Shown piece after piece: positions 1-5,533 of a stretch of DNA of 6,587 nt. The first letter of the stretch is position 1. The number at the start of each line of letters is the position of its first letter. Source of the DNA: QALR01 sp900552255 (lineage in GTDB: Bacteria > Bacillota > Clostridia > Oscillospirales > CAG-272); the NCBI GenBank assembly GCA_048526005.1, contig DBFVEH010000025.1, positions 1 to 6,587 on the forward strand, given 5' to 3'. Below the pieces are notes generated by a model. The model had not been told where the DNA came from, made no database searches, and saw only the letters and a program-made list of their open reading frames with translations. The position numbers were made by a program, and so were the translations under genes.

Positions 1-290
1 TTAAGAAATCATCTACCAAGTAAATTAAAAATATGTTATAATCTTTCCATACCGGCAAAAGCATCCGTATCGACAAAAATAAAAATGCGACAAATCAAAA
101 GAGCCGCGAAGCATTGTAGATTTTATGTCATCATATTCCGGCGTGGCTCCGCTTCGATAGATTTTCGATATCGCTTTCCTCCGACAGAGAGAGAAACGAA
201 CCGCATTTCCTCCCGAAGCCGGGTCCTATGCAAATTTAAAATTTGCATAAAATAAGCGTGAAAGTATTCGGAAATTTTATATCTGATACA
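1..290 (-). other. Non-coding stretch, probable leftward 5' leader or small RNA
   Basis: No open reading frame of useful length or with sensible start signals lies here on either strand. Because a near-consensus promoter at 297-325 points left, this stretch should be transcribed from about position 290 toward position 1. The transcript would contain a 10-bp hairpin (227-249) and two helices that cross each other: 151-156 with 107-112 (CGAAGC/GCTTCG) and 145-149 with 101-105 (GAGCC/GGCTC). A weak terminator-like hairpin (103-107 with 87-91, 11-nt loop) is followed by an ATTTTTATTTTT tract at 86-75. The crossing helices and the weak hairpin use the same bases and so exclude each other. I match it to no known RNA family. 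The gene it would serve lies off the left edge. Confidence 0.4.
227..249. repeat. Perfect 10-bp inverted repeat
   Basis: TATGCAAATT at 227-236 is the exact reverse complement of AATTTGCATA at 240-249, with only TAA between. It is not followed by a T-run on the plus strand. On the minus strand the next bases are GGACCCGG, so it does not look like a terminator. It sits about 40-60 nt downstream of the predicted leftward start site, so it could be an operator or a hairpin at the front of the leader transcript. Confidence 0.6.
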
Positions 291-296
291 AAATAT

Positions 297-325
297 ATTA
301 TAGCGCGATTCGTAAAAAAAGTCAA
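297..325 (-). promoter_or_regulatory. Strong sigma-A-type promoter reading leftward
   Basis: On the minus strand a -35 hexamer TTGACT (320-325, one mismatch to TTGACA) is separated by exactly 17 bp from a perfect -10 TATAAT (297-302). Transcription would start near 290 and run off the left end of the window. No coding start follows within the window, so it drives either a gene beyond the edge with a leader of at least 290 nt, or a non-coding RNA. Confidence 0.7.
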
Positions 326-350
326 TCTCCTTTGATATCCAGTAAATAAA

Positions 351-368
351 TTTGTCTATTTTGTCGAA
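351..368 (+). promoter_or_regulatory. Candidate Spo0A box (0A box) with a partial second copy
   Basis: TTTTGTCGAA at 359-368 contains the 0A-box core TGTCGAA bound by phosphorylated Spo0A. A second, imperfect copy (TTTGTCTA, 351-358) lies 9 bp upstream in the same orientation. The pair sits between the leftward promoter (297-325) and the flavin reductase gene. Short AT-rich sites occur by chance, and nothing else in the window proves a spore-former, so this is a weak assignment. Confidence 0.35.
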
Positions 369-369
369 T

Positions 370-397
370 TTGCCCGCCTGCGATTGTTCAGTATATC
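370..397 (+). promoter_or_regulatory. Weak candidate promoter for the flavin reductase gene
   Basis: TTGCCC (370-375) and TATATC (392-397) are spaced by 16 bp, each matching consensus at four of six positions. Transcription would begin near 404, giving a leader of about 45 nt. The preceding 0A-like boxes at 351-368 abut the -35 element, a position where an activator could act. No better match was seen in the AT-rich stretch before the gene. Confidence 0.3.
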
Positions 398-449
398 CAA
401 TCTAAAAAACAACCTTTTTCAAATAAAATCCAAAAGAAAGGAATTTTAC

Positions 450-1040
450 ATGTCAAAAGTCAAATGGAAAGCCGGCGCGCTCACCGCTCCCGTTCCGCCG
501 GTCATGGTATCCTGCGCCGGAAAGGACGGCAAGCCCAACATCATCACCGTCGCTTGGACAGGCATCTTATGCACGCATCCTCCTAAGACATATATATCCG
601 TCCGTCCGGAAAGGTATTCCTATCCCCTGATAAAGGAAAGCGGCGAATTTGTCGTGAACCTGACAAGCCGCGGGATTGTCCGCGCCGCGGATTTCTGCGG
701 GATGCGCACAGGGCGCAAGGTGGATAAATATGCGGCGTGCGGGCTGACACCGGAATACGACGAAAGCTTCGCCTGTCCCGCCATTATGGAAGCGCCCCTT
801 TCGATTTATTGCCGAGTAGACCATGTCGTGCCGCTCGGCTCCCACGACATGTTCATCGCGGATATCGTGCAGATCAGCGTAGACGAAGCCCTGATCGACC
901 GTTCGGGGAAGCTCAGGCTCGACAAGGCCGGACTCTGCGCCTACGCACACGGGGAATATTTTGAGCTTGGACAAAAGCTTGGCAGTTTCGGCTTCTCGGT
1001 TGCCAAAAAGAAAAAACACATGCCCGAAAAGAAAAAATAA
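450..1040 (+). CDS. Flavin reductase-like, FMN-binding split-barrel protein
   Basis: This 196-residue protein belongs to the flavin reductase-like (FMN-binding split barrel) superfamily. Relatives bind FMN and move electrons from NAD(P)H to flavin or to partner proteins in the cytoplasm, and anaerobe members are often called flavoredoxin-like. Supporting features are the N-terminal PVPPVMVSC segment (residues 14-22), NIITVAWTG (30-38), RPERYSYPLI (52-61), the GRKVDKY motif (88-94) and LGSHDMFIADI (129-139), plus a lysine-rich tail. The length is usual for the family. I chose ATG 450 because AAAGAAAGGA lies just upstream with normal spacing. The frame stays open to a TTG at 384, but that extension has no ribosome site and reads unlike the family. 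The gene appears monocistronic and is followed by a strong hairpin. The physiological substrate or partner cannot be read from the sequence. Confidence 0.88.
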   Translation: MSKVKWKAGALTAPVPPVMVSCAGKDGKPNIITVAWTGILCTHPPKTYISVRPERYSYPLIKESGEFVVNLTSRGIVRAADFCGMRTGRKVDKYAACGLTPEYDESFACPAIMEAPLSIYCRVDHVVPLGSHDMFIADIVQISVDEALIDRSGKLRLDKAGLCAYAHGEYFELGQKLGSFGFSVAKKKKHMPEKKK

Positions 1041-1044
1041 ACAA

Positions 1045-1072
1045 GGGCGTTTCCTTGAAAAAGGAAACGCCC
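1045..1072. terminator. Strong hairpin between convergent genes
   Basis: A perfect 12-bp stem (1045-1056 with 1061-1072) closes a GAAA tetraloop. Read on the minus strand it is followed by TTGTTTATTTTTTC, a good intrinsic terminator for the antiporter gene. Read on the plus strand it starts 4 nt after the flavin reductase stop codon, but its T-tract is poor (GCTTTCGCCC). It can serve both converging genes. Confidence 0.8.
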
Positions 1073-1077
1073 GCTTT

Positions 1078-1099
1078 CGCCCTTTTGCGGAAAAGGGCG
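1078..1099. terminator. Second hairpin in tandem
   Basis: A 9-bp stem CGCCCTTTT (1078-1086) with AAAAGGGCG (1091-1099) surrounds a 4-nt loop, six bases after the previous hairpin. For plus-strand transcripts the stem ends in CTTTCG, so the downstream T-tract is short. Together the two hairpins give an insulated boundary between the flavin reductase and antiporter genes. Confidence 0.55.
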
Positions 1100-1161
1100 C
1101 TTTCGTCAAGCTTCCCTTTCCGTCGTCCGTCCGATGAAGATATTTAGCTGCGGCTCCCTGT

Positions 1162-2532
1162 TTACGGCACCGGCGTCTGTTCCTCGGATGCCGCCGACTG
1201 CTCGGACAGAGCCGTCGCCGCAGGCACTTCCGCGGTCATGGCCGCCTCCGGCGCTCCGGGCGTCGGTTCCGGTACCGGTGCGGCCGAGGATTCTGAAGCC
1301 TTCGATGGTCTGCCGCCTCCTTTGACCGCCTCTTTTTTGATCGCGCCGGACCGGATCAGCGCAAATTTTGCGCATGCGGGACCGATCAGCTCATACAAAA
1401 CGGAGGAGGCGAGAATAATGGTCATGAGGAGATTGCCGATCTCGTCCGGCAGGATGCGCTTTGCAAGATACGCAAGCCCGATGGCGACGCCCGCCTGCGG
1501 AATCAGCGCCACGCCGAGGTAATTCCGGATCGGCTTTTCCGATTTCACGGCAAGACAGCCGAGGTATGCGCCGAGATATTTGCCGAGAATGCGCACAAGG
1601 AAATAGACGATACCGACGATCCCAAAGGTGGAAAGCGCGCCGACATCGAGATTCATGCCGGATAAGACAAAGAAAATCGACATAATGGGCGGCGTGAAGT
1701 TGTTGATCTGACGGTACAGCTCGTCGTCCCGCGTCATGTTCATGTAGACCGCTCCGAAAATCATGCAGGAAAGCAGCGGCGATATATCGAAAATCGAACA
1801 AAGTCCGGAAAGTCCCAAAAGCATCGCAATCGCGAGAATCAGCCGGTTGTCCGTGCTGCGCTTCGGACTGCTGAGGAGCCGCGCCAAAATCAGAGCAAAC
1901 ACGGCGCCCAGTATCATCGCGCCGATGTTATAGGCGATCGGGAGAAGCACGCTCGCCGCGGATACGCTGCCGGTCTCCACGGCGTTCACGATGGCTGCCA
2001 CGATGCTGAATACGAGCAGACACACCACATCGTCCAGCGCCACCACCTGCAAAAGCATGCTGACAAATTTACCGCGCGCATGATACTGATTGATGGTCAT
2101 GAGCGTGCTCGCGGGAGCGGTCGCCGTCGCGATCGCGCCGAGCAGCAAGGCCAGCATGAGATCAAGCCCGAAGCAGAAATACATGACCACCGTGACCAGC
2201 ACGCCCGCGAGAAGCGCTTCCAAAAGCGTGATCACAATGACCGAAGCCCCGGTCTCCTTCAGCGTTTCCTTTTTGAAAAAACGTCCGATCCCGAACGCGA
2301 TGAAGGCAAGCGCGATATCGCTGACAAAGCTCATATCGTCCACGATGCTCTGCGGCACCAAATTCAAAAGATGCGGACCAATAAGGATGCCGGCGATGAT
2401 ATAGCCGCTGACGTTCGGAAGCTTCAAAAGCTTCGTCAGTCTTGTGACAAGAAAGCCGGAAAGCAGGATGATCGACAAGGTGATCAGAATCGCTGTTCCG
2501 GGTGAAAACCGATCCAGAAAATTTGTTAGCAT
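1162..2532 (-). CDS. Cation:proton antiporter, Kef/CPA2-type membrane protein
   Basis: A 456-residue integral membrane protein of the monovalent cation:proton antiporter (CPA2, Na+/H+ exchanger) superfamily, expected to swap Na+ or K+ for protons across the cytoplasmic membrane. About 12 hydrophobic segments cover residues 13-395. LPNVSGYIIAGILIGP (38-53) is the classic N-terminal signature, ATAPAST (137-143) fits the unwound TM4 motif, and the acidic pair D167-D168 in QVVALDDVV sits where the ion-binding acid lies in this fold. There is no TrkA-N/RCK regulatory domain. Instead the last ~58 residues (from 399) form a low-complexity Ala/Pro/Glu/Ser tail. I chose ATG 2532 (GGGG, 6 nt spacing) since the protein then begins like its family. 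An in-frame ATG at 2604, adding 24 unusual Cys/His-containing residues, has a better upstream GTGAGGA and cannot be excluded. A divergent LysR gene and a leader terminator suggest regulated expression. The transported ion is not evident. Confidence 0.88.
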   Translation of the reverse strand: MLTNFLDRFSPGTAILITLSIILLSGFLVTRLTKLLKLPNVSGYIIAGILIGPHLLNLVPQSIVDDMSFVSDIALAFIAFGIGRFFKKETLKETGASVIVITLLEALLAGVLVTVVMYFCFGLDLMLALLLGAIATATAPASTLMTINQYHARGKFVSMLLQVVALDDVVCLLVFSIVAAIVNAVETGSVSAASVLLPIAYNIGAMILGAVFALILARLLSSPKRSTDNRLILAIAMLLGLSGLCSIFDISPLLSCMIFGAVYMNMTRDDELYRQINNFTPPIMSIFFVLSGMNLDVGALSTFGIVGIVYFLVRILGKYLGAYLGCLAVKSEKPIRNYLGVALIPQAGVAIGLAYLAKRILPDEIGNLLMTIILASSVLYELIGPACAKFALIRSGAIKKEAVKGGGRPSKASESSAAPVPEPTPGAPEAAMTAEVPAATALSEQSAASEEQTPVP

Positions 2533-2546
2533 GATAAGCCCCGTTC

Positions 2547-2565
2547 TGCCGTGAACATGACGGCA
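2547..2565 (-). repeat. Small hairpin just before the antiporter ribosome site
   Basis: TGCCGT (2547-2552) and ACGGCA (2560-2565) form a 6-bp inverted repeat with a 7-nt loop, ending about 14 nt before ATG 2532 on the minus strand. In addition GCCGTTC at 2602-2596 can pair with GAACGG at 2546-2541, which overlaps part of the GGGG ribosome site. Either fold could affect translation initiation, but this is inference from base pairing only. Confidence 0.35.
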
Positions 2566-2616
2566 ATATAAGTATAATATATGACAAGCCGGCAAGAACG
2601 GCATAAATCCTCACAT

Positions 2617-2654
2617 AAAAAACGACCAGCAGCGAAGATATGGCTCCGCCGCTG
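2617..2654 (-). terminator. Intrinsic terminator inside the antiporter 5' leader (attenuator)
   Basis: On the minus strand CAGCGGCG (2654-2647) pairs with CGCTGCTG (2634-2627) in an 8-bp stem with one G-U pair, extendable by two weaker pairs. GTCG and six T residues (2622-2617) follow directly. It lies between the predicted antiporter promoter and both possible start codons. As no gene ends upstream on this strand, it can only act on the antiporter leader itself, the layout of an attenuator or riboswitch expression platform. Confidence 0.6.
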
Positions 2655-2657
2655 TTA

Positions 2658-2715
2658 AAGATAAGCCGAAAACCGAGGTCAGCACAGGCATTCCGGCTTT
2701 TTTCGTTTTTATCTT
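2658..2715 (-). ncRNA. Candidate structured leader element (possible riboswitch aptamer)
   Basis: On the minus strand AAGATA (2715-2710) can pair with TATCTT (2663-2658) and AGCCG (2698-2694) with CGGCT (2668-2664). This gives a two-part helix with an A-rich bulge of about 11 nt on the 5' side and a ~25-nt apical region (2693-2669). Within the apical region TGCTG (2684-2680) is complementary, with one wobble, to CAGCG (2654-2650), the 5' half of the downstream terminator, so an antiterminator pairing is possible. Ion- or nucleotide-sensing riboswitches upstream of antiporter genes are known (Na+, Li+, fluoride and c-di-AMP classes), but I do not recognise a specific consensus here. Confidence 0.35.
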
Positions 2716-2742
2716 GCTTTTGTTCTGTTATCATGATATACT
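2714..2742 (+). promoter_or_regulatory. Candidate promoter for the LysR-type regulator gene
   Basis: TTGCTT (2714-2719) and TATACT (2737-2742) are separated by 17 bp and point to the regulator gene, giving a leader of about 60 nt. It overlaps the oppositely directed antiporter promoter, so the two would compete. A perfect TATAAT at 2764-2769 is an alternative -10 but lacks a recognisable -35. Confidence 0.4.
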
Positions 2743-2753
2743 GTTTCTATCAT
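2733..2753. promoter_or_regulatory. LysR-box-like operator dyad
   Basis: ATGATA (2733-2738) and TATCAT (2748-2753) are perfect inverted half-sites around a 9-bp centre, and T2737-N11-A2749 satisfies the T-N11-A rule for LysR-type regulator binding sites. The left half also forms a short palindrome TATCATGATA (2729-2738). The site lies in the divergent intergenic region and covers the -10 of both candidate promoters, as expected for an autoregulated LysR that also controls its divergent neighbour. Binding is inferred, not shown. Confidence 0.45.
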
Positions 2754-2761
2754 AAATGCAA
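2733..2761 (-). promoter_or_regulatory. Candidate promoter for the antiporter gene
   Basis: On the minus strand TTGCAT (2761-2756) is followed after 17 bp by TATCAT (2738-2733, one mismatch to TATAAT). Transcription would start near 2726, placing about 190 nt of leader before ATG 2532 and including both the folded element (2658-2715) and the terminator (2617-2654). The -35 is only a fair match, consistent with a promoter that needs an activator. Confidence 0.45.
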
Positions 2762-2809
2762 ATTATAATTCTTTTTATATCCATAAATTTTAGGAATGGT
2801 GATTAGAAA

Positions 2810-3709
2810 ATGCTGGATATCAAGCTGGAAACCCTGCTAACCGTATATGAAAAAAAGAATTTCACAAGGGCTGCCGAGGAGCTTTCTCTCACACAGCCCG
2901 CCGTCAGCCATCACATCGCCCTGCTCGAGCAGGATCTCGGAATCAAAATCTTCCACCGCAGCAAAGGAGAGCTGAAACTGACGGCCGAAGGGGAAATCGT
3001 GATCAAGTATGCCAAGCGCATCAAGGCGCTGTATGAGAAAATGCAGCAGGAGATCTCCGACGAGGAAAAGCATATGACCAAAATCCGGGTGGGAATCACA
3101 CACACTGCGGAAAGCAGCGTCATCGCCGAGGTGCTTGCCAAATACGGGAACGCAAATACCGGCATAAGCATAACAATTATAACTGATACGATAAATAATC
3201 TTTATGATATGCTCTCTAATTACGAATTGGACCTCGCAATCGTCGAGGGCAATATCAACGATCCCAGGATCAGCGCCCAGCTTCTCGACACGGATTATAT
3301 CGTCTGCGTGGTGTCGAACAACAATCCGCTCGCAAAAAAGAATACCGTGACGCTCGCCGACATCAAAAAAGAAAAAATGATTCTGCGGCTTCCGAATTCG
3401 GGCACCCGCAACCTGTTTATGTCACATCTGGAAAGCCTCGGCATGTCCATCGACGATTTCAACGTGGTGCTCGAAGTCGACAACATCGCCACCATCAAGG
3501 ACCTCATCCGCAAGGATATGGGTATCTCCATTCTCGCGCACAGCGCCTGTCTTGACGAGCTGAAAAAAGGAAAGATCACCGCTCTGCCGATCGAAAATCT
3601 CAGCATGATACGCGGGATCAATATTCTGTACCACAAGGATTTCGGGCACAACGACATCCTTCAGGCCATCACAAAAATCTATAACGAAACGGCGAAGATC
3701 TACAAATGA
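2810..3709 (+). CDS. LysR-type transcriptional regulator
   Basis: A 299-residue LysR family DNA-binding regulator of standard length. The N-terminal winged helix-turn-helix is plain: FTRAAEELSLTQPAVSHHIALLEQ (starting near residue 18) followed by LGIKIFHRSKGELKLTAEGE. A linker helix (roughly 65-85) leads into the periplasmic-binding-protein-like effector domain, which begins at KIRVGITHTAESSVIAEVL (about residue 88). The ATG at 2810 is preceded by GGTGA with a 7-nt gap and starts the family in the usual place. It is transcribed divergently from the cation:proton antiporter, with a LysR-box-like dyad between them, so the antiporter and its own gene are the likely targets. The effector ligand is unknown. 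The body is GC-balanced, with one AT-rich patch around 3165-3235. A bidirectional terminator follows at 3806. Confidence 0.93.
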   Translation: MLDIKLETLLTVYEKKNFTRAAEELSLTQPAVSHHIALLEQDLGIKIFHRSKGELKLTAEGEIVIKYAKRIKALYEKMQQEISDEEKHMTKIRVGITHTAESSVIAEVLAKYGNANTGISITIITDTINNLYDMLSNYELDLAIVEGNINDPRISAQLLDTDYIVCVVSNNNPLAKKNTVTLADIKKEKMILRLPNSGTRNLFMSHLESLGMSIDDFNVVLEVDNIATIKDLIRKDMGISILAHSACLDELKKGKITALPIENLSMIRGINILYHKDFGHNDILQAITKIYNETAKIYK

Positions 3710-3805
3710 CGGAGCACCGGCGCTTTGGCTTCTGCGCCTACAATACCCTTTTCCATCACCGAACACTCGCTTTTCACACGCTTTATCGTCACCGCCTGTT
3801 AAAAC

Positions 3806-3836
3806 AAAGAAAACCACCGATTCGGTGGTTTTCTTT
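3806..3836. terminator. Bidirectional intrinsic terminator
   Basis: AAAGAAAACCACCG (3806-3819) and its exact complement (3823-3836) form a 14-bp stem with a 3-nt loop. The stem's A-rich and T-rich arms supply a U-tract in either direction. It lies about 100 bp after the LysR stop codon and 2 bp beyond the tRNA 3' end, so it can end both converging transcripts. Nothing coding was seen in 3710-3805. Confidence 0.85.
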
Positions 3837-3838
3837 TA

Positions 3839-3915
3839 TGGTGGGAACAGCAGGGATCGAACCTGTGACCTCACGGATGTGAACCGTGCGCTCTGACCAG
3901 CTGAGCTATGCTCCC
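3839..3915 (-). tRNA. tRNA-Val(CAC)
   Basis: Read on the minus strand this is a full 77-nt cloverleaf including an encoded CCA (3841-3839). The acceptor stem GGGAGCA/TGTTCCC has one G-U pair. The D arm is GCTC-AGCTGGTCA-GAGC. The anticodon arm CACGG-TTCACAT-CCGTG gives anticodon CAC, reading the valine codon GUG. The variable loop has five bases, and the T arm has the standard TTCGATC loop with an A-C mismatch at its base pair nearest the acceptor stem. It stands alone, with its own promoter and a terminator directly behind it. Confidence 0.93.
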
Positions 3916-3995
3916 ATATCTGCGGCAAAAAATATTTATATGCTCGCTCCGCGAAATCCAGCGTTCAAGCAATTTCGAATATTTTGTGTTTTTCT

Positions 3996-4024
3996 ATTAT
4001 AGCATGTATTTTTGAGCACGTCAA
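3996..4024 (-). promoter_or_regulatory. Strong promoter for the tRNA-Val gene
   Basis: On the minus strand TTGACG (4024-4019) and a perfect TATAAT (4001-3996) are 17 bp apart. The start site would be near 3989, about 74 nt before the mature tRNA 5' end at 3915, so RNase P trimming of a leader is implied. Strength close to consensus is normal for stable RNA genes. Confidence 0.8.
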
Positions 4025-4102
4025 CACTTTTCATGAAATTCGTTGAAAATAGACGCTCATACACAGCCCGACTACTTGAATCCGTCAATTTCGCCAAAGT
4101 AT

Positions 4103-4116
4103 ACAATTTACAATTT
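4103..4116. repeat. Short tandem repeat upstream of the ibrA-like promoter
   Basis: ACAATTT occurs twice head to tail (4103-4109 and 4110-4116), ending 5 bp before the candidate -35 at 4122. The seven-base period is shorter than a helical turn and the sequence is simple, so it may be chance, but its position would suit a regulator or an UP-like element. Confidence 0.3.
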
Positions 4117-4121
4117 AAGCC

Positions 4122-4149
4122 TTGTAATTAGGCCGAAAATGACTATAAT
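4122..4149 (+). promoter_or_regulatory. Promoter of the ibrA-ibrB-like operon
   Basis: TTGTAA (4122-4127) and a perfect TATAAT (4144-4149) are separated by 16 bp. Transcription would start near 4156, leaving an AT-rich leader of about 45 nt. This promoter diverges from the tRNA promoter at 3996-4024 and indicates that the two-gene module is transcribed independently of its neighbours. Confidence 0.6.
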
Positions 4150-4201
4150 AAATAAGTATAAAATCGACGAAAGTAGATAATATTTATCAAAATTAGACAA
4201 A

Positions 4202-5533
4202 ATGAAACGAGAATATTTAGAACAAAATGTATATGAAGCCTTTTTGAGGCGGCTGCGGTTTCTCTTTGAGGAATTTGACAACATCTATGTCTCCTTTTCA
4301 GGCGGAAAGGACAGCGGACTCTTGCTGAACCTGACGATCGATTTCAGGAACCGGTATTATCCGGAGAAAACGCTCGGCGTGTTCCATCAGGATTTTGAAG
4401 CGCAGTACACGGTCACAACGGAATATGTGGAGCGCACGTTCGAGCGGATCAAGGATCAAGTGGAACCGTATTGGGTCTGTCTGCCCATGGCGACAAGAAC
4501 CGCCCTCAGCAATTATGAAATGTATTGGTACCCGTGGGATGACACCAAAAAAGAGGATTGGGTGCGTCCGATGCCGCAAAAGGAATATGTCGTGAATTTG
4601 GAGCACAACGTCATGACCACCTATACCTATCGGATGCCGCAGGAAGATCTCGCGAAGCAATTCGGCAGATGGTACCGCATCGCACACGGCGAAAAAAAAA
4701 CCGTATGTCTGCTCGGCATGAGAGCCGACGAATCCCTTCAGAGGTACAGCGGCTTTCTGAACAAAAAGTACGGCTATAAAAACAGATGCTGGATCAGCAA
4801 TCAGTTCAAGGACGTTTGGTGCGCCTCACCGCTGTACGACTGGTCTGTAAACGACGTATGGCACGCAAATTATCTGTTCGATTACGACTATAACCGCCTT
4901 TACGATCTCTATTATAAGGCCGGACTCAAGGTTTCACAGATGAGGGTGGCCTCTCCGTTCAACGATTATTCCAAGGACGCGCTCAATTTATATCGGGTGA
5001 TCGATCCCGAAATATGGGTGAGGCTGGTAGGACGTGTTCAGGGCGCCAATTTCGCCTCCATTTACGGCCATACCAAAGCGATGGGCTACCGCGGCATTAC
5101 CCTGCCCGAGGGTCACACATGGAAATCCTATACGCTGTTTCTTTTGGATACGCTGCCGCCAAAGCTGAAAAACAATTACATCAGAAAATTCAACACCTCC
5201 ATCCAGTTTTGGCACAACACGGGAGGAGGCTTGGACGAGTCGGTCATTCGGGAGCTGGAAGAGCACGGCTATCACATCAGACGAAACGGCGTCTCCAACT
5301 ATACGTTGAACAAGAAGTCTCGCATCGTTTTCGTAGGAGCGATTCCGGATCATACGGATGACATCAAAGCCTCCAAGGATATTCCCAGCTGGAAGAGAAT
5401 GTGCTTCTGCATTTTAAAAAATGACCATACCTGTCGGTACATGGGATTTGGGCTCTCCCGGCAGCAGCAAAAACGCTTGGATGCCATCCGGCGCAAATAT
5501 GAAAGCATTGAGGAATTTGATTATGGAATATAA
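4202..5533 (+). CDS. ibrA: IbrA-like PAPS reductase-family protein (PP-loop, DUF3440)
   Basis: A 443-residue cytoplasmic protein of the phosphoadenosine phosphosulfate reductase family, IbrA/YbdN-like with a DUF3440-type C-terminal half. The ATP pyrophosphatase PP-loop SGGKDS is at residues 33-38, FHQDFEAQY at 61-69, GMRADES at 172-178 and SPLYDWSVNDVW at 209-220, the usual order in the family. The C-terminal half (about 250-443) ends with a cysteine-bearing segment (C401, C403, C411, in MCFCILKNDHTCRYMGF). The ECGxH active site of true PAPS reductases is absent, so simple sulfate reduction is unlikely. The fold suggests adenylation or sulfur/nucleotide transfer chemistry. E. coli IbrA acts with IbrB as an activator of eib genes, with unknown mechanism. 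The ATG at 4202 has almost no Shine-Dalgarno sequence, unlike the other genes here, but no better start exists near the promoter. It overlaps the ibrB-like gene by 11 bp. Confidence 0.85.
   Translation: MKREYLEQNVYEAFLRRLRFLFEEFDNIYVSFSGGKDSGLLLNLTIDFRNRYYPEKTLGVFHQDFEAQYTVTTEYVERTFERIKDQVEPYWVCLPMATRTALSNYEMYWYPWDDTKKEDWVRPMPQKEYVVNLEHNVMTTYTYRMPQEDLAKQFGRWYRIAHGEKKTVCLLGMRADESLQRYSGFLNKKYGYKNRCWISNQFKDVWCASPLYDWSVNDVWHANYLFDYDYNRLYDLYYKAGLKVSQMRVASPFNDYSKDALNLYRVIDPEIWVRLVGRVQGANFASIYGHTKAMGYRGITLPEGHTWKSYTLFLLDTLPPKLKNNYIRKFNTSIQFWHNTGGGLDESVIRELEEHGYHIRRNGVSNYTLNKKSRIVFVGAIPDHTDDIKASKDIPSWKRMCFCILKNDHTCRYMGFGLSRQQQKRLDAIRRKYESIEEFDYGI
5510..5514 (+). promoter_or_regulatory. Ribosome binding site that fixes the ibrB-like start
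   Basis: GAGGA inside the end of the ibrA-like gene lies 8 nt before ATG 5523. It supports that start over the in-frame ATG at 5421, which would overlap the upstream gene by more than 110 bp and adds residues unlike the family. The arrangement favours coupled translation of the two genes. Confidence 0.7.

Noticed and set aside
123..206. 27-codon minus-strand frame (MRFVSLSVGGKRYRK...) after GGGAGG
   Set aside because: The GGGAGG is only two bases from the ATG, too close for normal initiation, and the peptide has no recognisable family. It lies inside the predicted leader, so it could at most be a leader peptide.
567..1109. 180-codon open frame on the minus strand
   Set aside because: It lies antisense to the flavin reductase gene, has no ribosome site, is rich in Arg/His/Phe and crosses the terminator hairpins. 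It is a shadow frame.
2080..2505. Plus-strand open frame opposite the antiporter
   Set aside because: Charge-rich, Arg/Asp/Gln-heavy translation typical of the complement of a membrane-protein gene, with no start signals.
2162..2734. 190-codon open frame on the minus strand overlapping the antiporter
   Set aside because: It overlaps the antiporter in another frame, its residues are not membrane-like or family-like, and its start lies in the leader region.
3839..3915. tRNA-Val as the attachment site of a mobile element
   Set aside because: The ibrAB module lies on the 5' side of the tRNA, no second copy of the tRNA 3' end and no integrase gene are in the window, and a terminator directly follows the tRNA.
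5421..5522. Longer ibrB-like protein starting at ATG 5421
   Set aside because: It would overlap the ibrA-like gene by over 110 bp, and the extra 34 residues do not resemble the family, whereas ATG 5523 has a good ribosome site.
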